From Pedobacter sp. MC2016-05 (GTDB lineage Bacteria > Bacteroidota > Bacteroidia > Sphingobacteriales > Sphingobacteriaceae), in the NCBI RefSeq assembly GCF_026239735.1, contig NZ_JAPIVT010000021.1, positions 32,723-96,722 on the forward strand: a DNA stretch of 64,000 nt, written 5' to 3'. Below the pieces are notes generated by a model. That model worked only from the letters and a program-made list of their open reading frames with translations, made no database searches and was not told where the DNA came from. The first letter of the stretch is position 1. The number at the start of each line of letters is the position of its first letter. Below, in pieces: positions 52,066-59,949 of the stretch. Both the position numbers and the translations under genes were made by a program.

Positions 52066-52899
52066 CTACACTTTGTCGTTCTTTTGATATTCGCCCAATA
52101 TGTTAAAGTTTGAAGTATATTTAAGCACTTTTCGGACCGCTTTGTCGTATTTTTCAGTGCTGGGCCATTCTAAATCAACGTAAAAATAGTATTCGTTTCT
52201 TTTCCCTAACACCGGCATAGATTGTATTTTTGTTAAGCTTACCTCTTGTTCTGCAAATATGTTTAATACTGTTGCCAATGAGCCTGCCTTGTGACCTACC
52301 TGAAAGCAGATAGATGCCTTGTTTATTTTTTTACCCTCATCGGTTTTGTCTTTTTTAAGGATAAGAAAACGGGTATAGTTTTTTTTATTTGATTCAACCC
52401 TTCTTTCTAGAATATTAAGGCCATATAACTCTGCTGCTAAACTATTTGCAATAGCCATTGTATCTGTTAATTTTTCCTCCTGGATACGTTTTGCGCAAGC
52501 TGCTGTGTCATTACTTTCAACGATTTTAATATGTGGGTAATCGTAAAAAAAATCGATGCATTGGCGGATGGCGATAGGATGTGAGGTGACGATTTTGATA
52601 TCTTCGAATTTTACGCCAGGCAAGGCCATTAAATGTAATTGGATAGGCAAATAAATCTCCCCAACTACCGAGAAGCCATAATCTCTGATTAAAGTGTAGT
52701 TTGGTAAAAGACTTCCAGCAATTGAGTTTTCGATAGCCATCACTACGAAGTCGGCATCATTTTTCTCTAACTTATCGCAGGTTTCTTTAAAGGAATTACA
52801 TTCTACCGTTTCAATGTTTTTACCAAAGAACTTGTAGGCTGCTTCTTCATGAAAAGATGCTTTAATACCTTGAATTGCTACTCGTTTTGTCTTTTCCAT
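52066..52899 (-). CDS. pheA: Prephenate dehydratase
   Basis: About 277 residues from ATG 52899; the upstream TTG 52914 falls in the attenuator T-tract and is rejected. The catalytic domain has RVAIQGIKASFHEEAAYKFF, VMAIENSIAGSLLPNYTLIR and the essential SNKKNYTRFLIL motif. A C-terminal ACT domain (KASICFQVGHKAGSLATVLN then IFAEQEVSLTKIQSMP) binds Phe for feedback inhibition. It converts prephenate to phenylpyruvate. It is first in the operon, 14 bp after the attenuator hairpin. Confidence 0.96.
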   Translation of the reverse strand: MEKTKRVAIQGIKASFHEEAAYKFFGKNIETVECNSFKETCDKLEKNDADFVVMAIENSIAGSLLPNYTLIRDYGFSVVGEIYLPIQLHLMALPGVKFEDIKIVTSHPIAIRQCIDFFYDYPHIKIVESNDTAACAKRIQEEKLTDTMAIANSLAAELYGLNILERRVESNKKNYTRFLILKKDKTDEGKKINKASICFQVGHKAGSLATVLNIFAEQEVSLTKIQSMPVLGKRNEYYFYVDLEWPSTEKYDKAVRKVLKYTSNFNILGEYQKNDKV

Positions 52900-52912
52900 T
52901 TTTGCGTAAAAC

Positions 52913-52945
52913 AAAAAAGTCCCGGCTGTTTGCCGGGACTTTTTT
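52913..52945 (-). terminator. Attenuator terminator before pheA
   Basis: Read in the pheA direction: AAAAAGTCCCGGC, loop AAACA, then GCCGGGACTTTTTT. A 13-bp stem and T-tract make it a strong intrinsic terminator placed between leader peptide and structural gene. Its 5' arm AGTCCCGGC (52932-52940) can instead pair with GCCGGGGCT at 52983-52991. Confidence 0.92.
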
Positions 52946-52980
52946 ATACATTTTAATATTGTTATCTATCATTTTGCATA

Positions 52981-53043
52981 TTAGCCCCGGCTCTTACTAA
53001 AATAGTAAAAGTAACCAAAGTAATATGTGTTGAATAATTTCAT
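52981..53043 (-). CDS. Phe/Tyr leader peptide of the pheA attenuator
   Basis: A 20-codon ORF from ATG 53043 to TAA 52981. The peptide is MKL FNTYYFGYFYYF SKSRG, with nine Phe or Tyr codons in twelve positions. The last three codons and the stop overlap the antiterminator strand GCCGGGGCT (52983-52991). It is followed by the terminator at 52945-52913 and pheA. This is the arrangement of E. coli pheL and trpL: ribosome stalling at Phe/Tyr codons leaves 52983-52991 free to pair with the terminator's 5' arm and prevents termination. Confidence 0.88.
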   Translation of the reverse strand: MKLFNTYYFGYFYYFSKSRG

Positions 53044-53061
53044 TTTCGTTTTTGAATGAGC

Positions 53062-53091
53062 CAAATGTAATAACAAAATTTAATTTGTCAA
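53062..53091 (-). promoter_or_regulatory. Promoter of the pheA leader transcript
   Basis: In the minus direction: TTG (53091-53089), 19 bp spacer, then TACATTTG (53069-53062), matching the Bacteroidetes -33 TTG / -7 TAnnTTTG consensus. The -7 box lies 19 bp before the leader ATG. Confidence 0.72.
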
Positions 53092-53179
53092 TAGGAAAGT
53101 TAAAATATTTTCAATAAAATTTAATTTTTTCTGATTTAGACCGTTTTGGAGATGAGTATGAAAGATAGATTTAAAGTCT

Positions 53180-53479
53180 TTACAGGCTGTCGATTATTTT
53201 CTGAATATCTTTCTTTGAAACTGTTACTTCTTCAGATTTATTATAAATGTAAACCATTGTGATGTCATCTTCAGTGTGAAGATAGGTAATGAATCTGTAA
53301 CCTCCACTCTTGCCTTTCACAGCGAGTCTTATTCTAAAAACTCCATTACCTAGATCGCTGCCGGTGGTTGGCTTATATTTCAGTCGCGATCCCATTTCAC
53401 TTAAATCATTTACTAACGATTGATGTTTCTTTTTTAATTTTTTTGATGAAAATAGGAGAAGAACTTATTTTGATTCCCG
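53180..53479 (-). pseudogene. RelE/HigB-like toxin gene with a frame change
   Basis: The C-terminal part from 53395 (GSRLKYKPTTGSDLGNGVFR then IRLAVKGKSGGYRFITYL) is typical of RelE-superfamily toxins. Its native start lies in another frame, near 53490: MTTGIKISSSPIFIKKIKK, then the frame changes in the A-rich run at about 53430-53447 to KKHQSLVNDLSE. One base too many in an A run explains it. No antitoxin gene is next to it. It is either an inactive relic or a sequencing artefact. Confidence 0.6.
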
Positions 53480-53495
53480 TTGTCATATATCACTT

Positions 53496-53933
53496 AAAGA
53501 TAAAGGGGCAATTTTTCCATTTTTAATACCTTTAGCTCTGTCATTATGAGGGTTAATTTATTTCATAAAATCAATATGAATGATATTAGGAACGGTCGTC
53601 ATTGCTGCCTGCGGCAGGCAGGCGAGGCACGAAGCAATCTCCTTTAATAAAATAATATAACAAATGAGATTGTGCCAAAGGCATTCCTCTGGAGCTTCTC
53701 TCGATAAAGAATCAGGATCGCAAAGACGGAAATTATTACGTTAATGTTAGGCACGAAGAATCTGCAACTATGAAACAATCTACCTGCAATAAGCACATAT
53801 TCTTCGTGCTAAGAATGACATAAGTTTTTTAACAATTGAACAGCAGCACTCAATAAGCCAAAAGTACCGAGCCATTCATTTCCAAAATCTCCTCAAACAA
53901 AAAACGATCTGTTAGATACAGACCGTTCGAATA
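53496..53933. repeat. Gene-free region with dispersed palindromes
   Basis: 53600-53640 carries CTGCCTGCGGCAGGCAG and GCGAGGCACGAAGCAATCT. 53751-53820 is a unit bounded by GGCACGAAGAATCTGC and ATTCTTCGTGCTAAGAATGA. These are the same families as at 23281 and 26446. No gene is supported. Confidence 0.6.
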
Positions 53934-54884
53934 TTATTCTGTTGAACTTAGCGCTCGCTGTTTTTCATTAAAACCTTTAACATTATTGGTTGCTAATGCT
54001 TCGGCTTCGCGTAATTCTTGCTGCATAATTTTCGCAATCTTGGTGCTTCCATCGTGGCTCCAACCCGGAGGATTAAAAATATATTTTACCTTATCCATGA
54101 AAGTAGGAGCCTTTTTAACATCAGCAGAAAGGGCAATAAACTCGTGGAAAATAATATTAACGGGGCCAGTATCTTTTGGCTGAGTTGTTAAGCCATATTT
54201 GATTTTATCTTCAGGCAGTTCGGCTTGGAAAGTGCCAAACATTCTATCCCAAAGGATTAAAACCATTCCCATGTTTTTATCCAGGTAGCGCACATTACTG
54301 GCATGATGAACTCGGTGATGTGATGGCGTTACAAAAATATATTCGTACCATTTGGGAAAATTAATTTTATACTGAGTATGAACCAGGTTTCCGTAAATCT
54401 GCGTTACCAGATAAGCGAAAAGGATATCCATTGCTGTAAACCCCATAAAAGCTAGGGGCAAATAAAAGAGTACCCTATAAAGCGGCTCAAAAACCGTAGA
54501 CCTGAAACCTGTAGTTAAATTAAAATGCTCTGACGAATGGTGCGTAACATGCATTGCCCAAAAGAAGCGAACATAATGGCCAACTGTATGCAGAAACCAA
54601 TAAAGAAAATCCTGTGCCAAAACAAGGACTAACCAATAGATCCAAATATTAGAGATTTCAAAAAGACGGAACTGATAACAATATTCCAGAAGGAAAAATG
54701 TTGCAGTTTTCATTCCAAGGTTAATCACCACGGCAACAATCATCAGATAAATATTTGTCCAGGTATCACGTTTGGTGTATAGCTTTTTATCGTGTGCATA
54801 GCTGAAATACATCTCCACCAGGGTGAGTACAATCACAAAGCCAAACAAACCTCCAACCGATACGTCGCTTCCGGTAAACTTCAT
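53934..54884 (-). CDS. Sterol desaturase / fatty-acid hydroxylase family protein
   Basis: 316 residues with at least four TM segments and the di-iron histidine clusters FLHTVGHYVRFFWAMHVTHH then SSEHFN and PSHHRVHHASN. This superfamily hydroxylates or desaturates lipids in the membrane using O2. Which lipid is not evident (candidates: carotenoid, sterol-like, or alkylglycerol-type substrates). It begins 1 bp after the aroB stop, so it is probably co-transcribed. Confidence 0.85.
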   Translation of the reverse strand: MKFTGSDVSVGGLFGFVIVLTLVEMYFSYAHDKKLYTKRDTWTNIYLMIVAVVINLGMKTATFFLLEYCYQFRLFEISNIWIYWLVLVLAQDFLYWFLHTVGHYVRFFWAMHVTHHSSEHFNLTTGFRSTVFEPLYRVLFYLPLAFMGFTAMDILFAYLVTQIYGNLVHTQYKINFPKWYEYIFVTPSHHRVHHASNVRYLDKNMGMVLILWDRMFGTFQAELPEDKIKYGLTTQPKDTGPVNIIFHEFIALSADVKKAPTFMDKVKYIFNPPGWSHDGSTKIAKIMQQELREAEALATNNVKGFNEKQRALSSTE

Positions 54885-54885
54885 T

Positions 54886-55944
54886 TTATAAACTATTATA
54901 GTACGCTAAACTGCTTAAAATATCGGTTGTACTTACACGGCAGTTGAACGTGCATTTGCCTGTTGTTTCTAAAAGGGAGAACAGAATATTTCCATTCTCG
55001 TTTTTTTTGTCGCTTTTCATTAACTCTAAAAGTGTTTCGAAACTTTCATTTTCAATCTCATATTTAGGATATAACGATAAAATATAATCGCTGATATCTT
55101 TCAATTCTTCCTTTGCTAGCCCGCTGTTTTTAACAGATAAAGCTGCCTCACAAACGAAACCAATAGCAATTGCTTCCCCATGAGTTAAGGGATTTTCGTC
55201 ATTAGCGAGTGAATAACTTTCTACGGCATGCCCAATAGTATGGCCGAAATTCAGGATCTTCCGCAGATTTTTTTCGTGTGGATCAATCGTTACTACTTCG
55301 TTTTTAATTTCAACTGACCGATAAATATCTCCGGCAGATGGTGTTAAATAATCAGTAGTTTTTAACTTCTCGTAATAGGCTTTGTCGTAGATTAAACCGT
55401 GTTTTATCATTTCGGCAAAGCCTGATAGCAATTCGCGTTTGTGCAGGGTTTTTAAAAATTCAGTTTCGATAAAAACCATTTGAGGTAGGGTGAAGGTACC
55501 TACCATGTTTTTTACATTATCGATGTCAATGCCGGTTTTACCACCAACAGAGGCGTCAACCTGAGAAAGTAGAGTAGTAGGAACATTGATAAAATCAATG
55601 CCGCGTTTGTAGGTTGAGGCAATAAAACCACCCATATCCGTAATTACGCCACCCCCTAAATTTATCATCAAACTTTTACGGTCGGCTTCAAAATCCAAAA
55701 GGGTTTTCCAGATCCCAATACAGAAGTCGATGTTTTTGTTTTCTTCTCCTGCAGAAGTTTCAATCAAGTCGAACTCCGCGAAATCATCCATCATCGATTG
55801 AAAAACGGGCAAGCAAATTTCGCTGGTATGTTCATCAGCAAGAATAAAAACCTTGCTGTATTTATTGCTTTCAAGAAGATTTTTTAAGGCATCTAAATTA
55901 CTTTCGAAGTAAAGCGAATGGCCGGCGCTAGTTAAAGTTTCCAT
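54886..55944 (-). CDS. aroB: 3-dehydroquinate synthase
   Basis: 352 residues. It turns DAHP into 3-dehydroquinate, the second shikimate step, with NAD and a metal. Motifs: INLGGGVITDMGGFIASTYK, PTTLLSQVDASVGGKTGIDI, AEMIKHGLIYD and LNFGHTIGHAVESYSLANDE with metal-ligand His residues. It overlaps the S4 gene stop by one base. It is separate from the aroC-aroA-pheA operon but only 2 kb away. Confidence 0.95.
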   Translation of the reverse strand: METLTSAGHSLYFESNLDALKNLLESNKYSKVFILADEHTSEICLPVFQSMMDDFAEFDLIETSAGEENKNIDFCIGIWKTLLDFEADRKSLMINLGGGVITDMGGFIASTYKRGIDFINVPTTLLSQVDASVGGKTGIDIDNVKNMVGTFTLPQMVFIETEFLKTLHKRELLSGFAEMIKHGLIYDKAYYEKLKTTDYLTPSAGDIYRSVEIKNEVVTIDPHEKNLRKILNFGHTIGHAVESYSLANDENPLTHGEAIAIGFVCEAALSVKNSGLAKEELKDISDYILSLYPKYEIENESFETLLELMKSDKKNENGNILFSLLETTGKCTFNCRVSTTDILSSLAYYNSL

Positions 55945-56150
55945 TATATTACCTCGATTTTATCTTGTTCAAAAGAGATGATATCGCCAACCCTTACTTT
56001 GTATCGCTTGCGGAATTCTACTTCGCCGTTGCATTTTACCAGACCATCCATCACAGCCGCCTGAGCGTCGCCACCAGTGCCAACCAATCCGGTCGCCTTT
56101 AACAATTGGATAAGTGGAATAAATTCGCCTTCTAATTTAAATTGTATCAT
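55944..56150 (-). CDS. S4-domain RNA-binding protein (YbcJ-like)
   Basis: 68 residues, a single S4 fold: FKLEGEFIPLIQLLKATGLV then GTGGDAQAAVMDGLVKCNGE and VRVGDIISFEQDKIEV. The small stand-alone type resembles YbcJ. It probably binds structured RNA such as rRNA. It leads the unit S4-aroB-desaturase; the stop overlaps the aroB start. Confidence 0.85.
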   Translation of the reverse strand: MIQFKLEGEFIPLIQLLKATGLVGTGGDAQAAVMDGLVKCNGEVEFRKRYKVRVGDIISFEQDKIEVI

Positions 56151-56242
56151 TTTGCTGCAAAAATACGATTATTTAGAGGTTTTACGTTCGTAGAATGGAT
56201 GCTTTTTATAATTTTGCATCTATCTGACTTATTATATAACAA

Positions 56243-57430
56243 ATGATTGAATCATCACCCAATAAACAACCTAATTTCGACAATACAGAAGTAGCCTTTC
56301 GTCAAAAAAGCAATGCTGAACTAAAAAAAGCATTTTGGTTGTTTAAAATGATTGGGAGCAACTTTCTAACGAAAGTTGGCCCGCCGATCACTAATTTCTT
56401 TCTTAATATAGGTTTACCTATTCAAGGAGCCATTAAAGCCACTATTTTTCAACAGTTCTGTGGAGGAGAAACCATTGCCGAATGCGATAAAGCTATTGAA
56501 CAACTGGCGAAAGGTGGTGTTGGAACGATCTTGGATTATTCGGTTGAAGGTGAGGAAGAAGAGGTGGTTTTTGATGAAACATGCCAGGAAATTATTCGTA
56601 CTATTTTGCGTGCTAATGGCGATAAAAATATCCCGATAACAGTTTTCAAAATTACAGGAATTGGTCGCTTTGCATTGTTAGAGAAATTAGATGCGAAACA
56701 GGCTTTAACTGCAGATGAAAATGCAGAGTTTGAAAAGGTGAAATTACGTTGTGAAATGATTTGTCGCACCGCTTTTGATAGAGGCGTACCAGTAATGATT
56801 GATGCAGAGGAAACCTGGATTCAAAATACGATTGATGAATTAGCGCTGGATATGATGCGTAAATTTAATAAGGAACGCATAATTGTTTACAATACTTACC
56901 AGATGTATCGCCATGATAAGCTAGCCGATATGAAGGCAGATCACTTAATTGCTAAAGCTGCTGGCTTCATTTTGGGGGTAAAAATGGTTCGTGGTGCCTA
57001 CATGGAAAAAGAACGGAAACGTGCTGCAGAGATGGGTTATCCTTCTCCAATTCAGCCAGATAAAGCTTCTTCAGATAGAGATTACAATGAATCTTTACGT
57101 TATTGTATAGATCATATTGAGGAAATTGCCATCGTTTGCGGAACGCATAATGAGGATAGCAGTCGATTGTTAACATATCTTTTAGATGAGAAGAAGATAG
57201 CGCATAATCATCACCATGTTTATTTTGCGCAGCTTTTAGGGATGAGTGATAACTTGAGCTTTAATCTTGCCGATGCCAACTATAATGTAGCAAAATATGT
57301 CCCTTACGGACCGATAAAAGCGGTAATGCCCTATCTATTTAGAAGAGCGCAGGAAAATACTTCTGTTGCCGGACAAACGGGTAGGGAATTAGGCTTAATT
57401 GAAAGGGAATTGAAAAGAAGAAAGCTTTAA
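56243..57430 (+). CDS. Proline dehydrogenase
   Basis: 395 residues, a monofunctional ProDH with an FAD TIM barrel. Motifs: GVGTILDYSVEGEEEE, DRGVPVMIDAEETWIQ, LGVKMVRGAYMEKERKRAAE, IVCGTHNEDSSRLL, QLLGMSDNLSF and YVPYGPIKAVMPYLFRRAQE. It oxidises proline to pyrroline-5-carboxylate, feeding electrons to quinone. Single gene, divergent from the S4-aroB unit. Confidence 0.95.
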   Translation: MIESSPNKQPNFDNTEVAFRQKSNAELKKAFWLFKMIGSNFLTKVGPPITNFFLNIGLPIQGAIKATIFQQFCGGETIAECDKAIEQLAKGGVGTILDYSVEGEEEEVVFDETCQEIIRTILRANGDKNIPITVFKITGIGRFALLEKLDAKQALTADENAEFEKVKLRCEMICRTAFDRGVPVMIDAEETWIQNTIDELALDMMRKFNKERIIVYNTYQMYRHDKLADMKADHLIAKAAGFILGVKMVRGAYMEKERKRAAEMGYPSPIQPDKASSDRDYNESLRYCIDHIEEIAIVCGTHNEDSSRLLTYLLDEKKIAHNHHHVYFAQLLGMSDNLSFNLADANYNVAKYVPYGPIKAVMPYLFRRAQENTSVAGQTGRELGLIERELKRRKL

Positions 57431-57701
57431 TTGTTTCTCAAGGATGCTGTTGATGATTTGGAAATGAGCGTTCAGTATTTTTTCGGATAATTCAGTCCCG
57501 CTTTTTGCTTCAATCTTTTTGTCATTTTCAGCCTAAGCTTGTCGAAGATGTGCACCAAAAAGTATTTACGCTGCAATCGGGTTTAAAGAACTTAAGTTGG
57601 TTGGATAATCCGCAATTATTCATTTTTGCGTGTGTTCTGTGTTTCCGTGGCAACCTTTTGCTATGGATAAGATCCTAGATGAAATGGAGAAGAGGACTCT
57701 A

Positions 57702-58022
57702 CTATTTCTTCGCCACAAATTCCTGTTTTCCTGTTAGAAAATCATAAAAAAGAATAAAATCGCTGGCTAAACTATAACCTGGATATTGAAATGTAGCAGG
57801 TTTGTTTTTCTCGAAAAAGAAATGCCCCACCCAGGCAAAGCCATAACCCAAAACCGGCATTGCTAAGAAGAAACGCCAATCGTGGAATAAAAAGCCTGTA
57901 AAAAACGCCAACACCACTAGGCAAGTTCCAATAAAATGAAGTATTCTGGATGTTGTGTTGCTATGTTCACTTAAATAGTAAGGATAAAATTCTTTAAGTG
58001 ATTTGAATTTCTGTTCTATCAT
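57702..58022 (-). CDS. DUF962 / Mpo1-like membrane protein
   Basis: 106 residues: KSLKEFYPYYLSEHSNTTSR then ILHFIGTCLVVLAFFTGFLF, and WVGHFFFEKNKPATFQYP. The HxxxTxRxLHxxGT pattern and GHxxFExNxPA motif are those of the DUF962/Mpo1 family, whose yeast member is a fatty-acid alpha-dioxygenase. Two to three TM segments. It starts 7 bp after the HAD gene and is probably co-transcribed. Confidence 0.86.
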   Translation of the reverse strand: MIEQKFKSLKEFYPYYLSEHSNTTSRILHFIGTCLVVLAFFTGFLFHDWRFFLAMPVLGYGFAWVGHFFFEKNKPATFQYPGYSLASDFILFYDFLTGKQEFVAKK

Positions 58023-58029
58023 TGTTCAA

Positions 58030-58665
58030 CTACAAAATGCCATTTTTCCTCAAGAAATTATCAAGTTGAGCAGGTTTTTCGGTCATCAACAGGGTGTTTA
58101 ATCCCACCTTTTTCGCACCTTCAATATGTTGAGGACTGTCGTCGATAAATAAAGTCTCGGCTGGATCCAAATTATTTTCTTTCAAAACCTGTTCGAAAAT
58201 ATTTGTATTTGGCTTACGCAATTTCATGTGTTGAGAAAAGTAAGCTCTCTCAAAATAGTCATCGTAATTATTTAGTTCAAAAGTAGTTTTTAAGTAATTG
58301 ATGATCCAATCGTAATGAATTTCATTGTTATTACTCAACAAAAATGTACGGTATTTCTTCTTTACCTCTAATAATAAAGCATGGTTCTCCTGAATTGTTC
58401 CGACTAATAAACTATTCCAGGCTTCATCAATTTGTGCATCCGTTAGGTCTGGTTTATTTGCAGCATTTCTGATACCAGCTCTAAACTCGGCTGGTGAAAT
58501 TGCGCCTGTTTCAAAATCATCAAACAATTGATTATGTGCTTTATGCGCAAAGAAATTTTCTATATCAGTTATGCCAAGCTTTTGAAACGAAGCTTGAGCG
58601 ATTTTAAAATCAATATCGAAAATTACGTTTCCGTAATCAAAAATGATGTTTTTAATGTGTTGCAT
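58030..58665 (-). CDS. HAD-superfamily hydrolase
   Basis: 211 residues. Motif I is IIFDYGNVIFDID (nucleophile Asp), motif II FLLSNNN, motif III Lys region MKLRKPNTNIF and motif IV LFIDDSPQHIEGAKKVGLNT. The helical cap lies at residues 20-90. These are cytosolic phosphatases of the YihX/epoxide-hydrolase-like branch; the natural substrate is unknown. Confidence 0.9.
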   Translation of the reverse strand: MQHIKNIIFDYGNVIFDIDFKIAQASFQKLGITDIENFFAHKAHNQLFDDFETGAISPAEFRAGIRNAANKPDLTDAQIDEAWNSLLVGTIQENHALLLEVKKKYRTFLLSNNNEIHYDWIINYLKTTFELNNYDDYFERAYFSQHMKLRKPNTNIFEQVLKENNLDPAETLFIDDSPQHIEGAKKVGLNTLLMTEKPAQLDNFLRKNGIL

Positions 58666-58746
58666 GAGTAGTTAAACTTTTTGCAAATATCTCCAAATAT
58701 TTAATAATGTAGGCAGAAAACTGAAAAACACTGTTTGCAGTCGCAA

Positions 58747-58929
58747 TTATTTAATTACCAGAATCGTTCCATCATCTTTGATTTTATAATAGTATTGTTT
58801 CTCTTTTTTTCGATCAAGTATCTCAATTTGTTCAACTTCACCTTTTTTTCCAGTATCATCTTTGATCAGATCTCCTTCTTTAACATCATCAAGCACTTTC
58901 GATGACGTTTTTTTATTTACATTTTTCAT
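58747..58929 (-). CDS. Small hypothetical protein
   Basis: 60 residues, very rich in Lys, Asp and Glu (VLDDVKEGDLIKDDTGKKGE, VEQIEILDRKKEKQYYYKIK). It looks like a small beta-barrel domain of the KOW/SH3 kind but I do not recognise it. The codon pattern and compact stop support a real gene. Confidence 0.5.
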   Translation of the reverse strand: MKNVNKKTSSKVLDDVKEGDLIKDDTGKKGEVEQIEILDRKKEKQYYYKIKDDGTILVIK

Positions 58930-59126
58930 GATAGGAATATTTTTTTGTTATATAATATTAAACATTTCTTAACGATTATAAGTTTTTTTAGATGCCAAAG
59001 CTTTGCTCGCTTTAAGTAATCAACTTTTAATCATTTAAAATCGAATATTTGAAATTGCATGTCTACTACATCGCATTCATTAATTCTAATTTAATAGCTT
59101 TACACAAACGCTCAACTAAATAAACC

Positions 59127-59333
59127 ATGAACGGTGTAATTACAGCTTACAATAAGCAGAGAGGTTTTGGCTTAATCTCCCAAGAATTAGTAATACCAAG
59201 TATATATTTTGATATCTTATTGCAAAGCAAAAGGACTATATATTGGTAGCGCGGTAGAATGCGATCTTGCTATAACGAAGAAAGGAACAGTTGCCAAAAA
59301 CATTATGGGCGTCTCCAAAAAGGTTGGAGTATA
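59127..59333 (+). pseudogene. Cold-shock-domain gene, frameshifted
   Basis: ATG 59127 begins NGVITAYNKQRGFGLIS, a clear cold-shock start with the RNP-1-like GFG. The frame then ends at a TAG near 59249. In a second frame the rest follows as GLYIGSAVECDLAITKKGTV then AKNIMGVSKKVGV to a TAA at 59333. One or more indels around 59195-59235 broke it. The intact relatives lie at 59761 and 59950. Confidence 0.65.
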
Positions 59334-59465
59334 AACGACTTATGGACATTACCTAGAACATCGCTAAACTCTTTCTTTAATTAGCAATTGTGTAAAAACC
59401 AAAACTATAGGTTGTATTTTACATAAATCATTTCAATGTCATGGAAAATGTTGTAGCTTACATAG

Positions 59466-59558
59466 ATGGACGACAAATTGAACTTTATCTTAGGCCTTGT
59501 ATTTATTTTGAGTGGAATTTCTGTGTTTTGGGTAATTTTTGCAAGTAAGAAAATATAG
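59466..59558 (+). CDS. Possible 30-residue single-span membrane peptide
   Basis: ATG 59466 to TAG 59558 codes for MDDKLNFILGLVFILSGISV then FWVIFASKKI: two acidic residues, one uninterrupted hydrophobic span, and a lysine tail, a reasonable small membrane protein. No ribosome-binding evidence is visible. It could also arise by chance. Confidence 0.35.
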   Translation: MDDKLNFILGLVFILSGISVFWVIFASKKI

Positions 59559-59703
59559 CTAAACCAGCCATAGATATCGCACATTTAAAAAATTGCAATC
59601 ATTGTAAGTCTTCATGATTTTGGTGTTATCCACTAAACTCTGGTTTAGCAGGTTCCTTTGCAATTTCCTTTCCAAGCTATTAAGTTTTTCAAACTTTATT
59701 TAT

Positions 59704-59747
59704 TTTGATTTGTTTATAATCTAAATTTGATTTGTTTATAATCTAAA
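59704..59747 (+). repeat. 22-bp tandem repeat upstream of csp
   Basis: Two exact head-to-tail copies directly ahead of the cold-shock gene. The junction creates TAAATTTG, so the duplication may double or create a promoter. Confidence 0.7.
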
Positions 59748-59760
59748 ACGTTCAAAATAA

Positions 59761-59946
59761 ATGCAAGGCACAGTTAAATTTTACAATGAATCAAAGGGTT
59801 TTGGTTTCATTAAAGCTGAAAACGGAGAAGAAATCTTCGTTCACATTACGGGATTGGTTGATAAAATCAATCAAGATGACGAGGTAGAGTTCGAGGTCAC
59901 TCAAGGAAAAAAAGGATTAAATGCTGTAAACGTTAAATTGGTTTAA
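59761..59946 (+). CDS. Cold-shock protein (CspA-like)
   Basis: 61 residues, a single cold-shock domain: QGTVKFYNESKGFGFIKAEN (RNP-1 KGFGFI) and EEIFVHITGLVDKI (RNP-2 type FVHI). It binds single-stranded RNA/DNA. ATG 59761 is 13 bp after the 22-bp tandem repeat. The next gene begins 3 bp after its stop. Confidence 0.92.
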   Translation: MQGTVKFYNESKGFGFIKAENGEEIFVHITGLVDKINQDDEVEFEVTQGKKGLNAVNVKLV

Positions 59947-59949
59947 GTG

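Larger units (their letters stand above)
59334..59760. other. Intergenic region before the cold-shock pair
   Basis: It holds a possible microprotein gene (59466-59558) and, just before the csp start, an exact 22-bp tandem duplication (59704-59725 and 59726-59747, TTTGATTTGTTTATAATCTA then AA). TAAATTTG at 59722-59729, across the repeat junction, resembles a -7 box. Confidence 0.5.

Noticed and set aside
53180..53490. Complete toxin-antitoxin locus
   Set aside because: Only toxin-like sequence is present, in two frames, and no antitoxin gene is adjacent.
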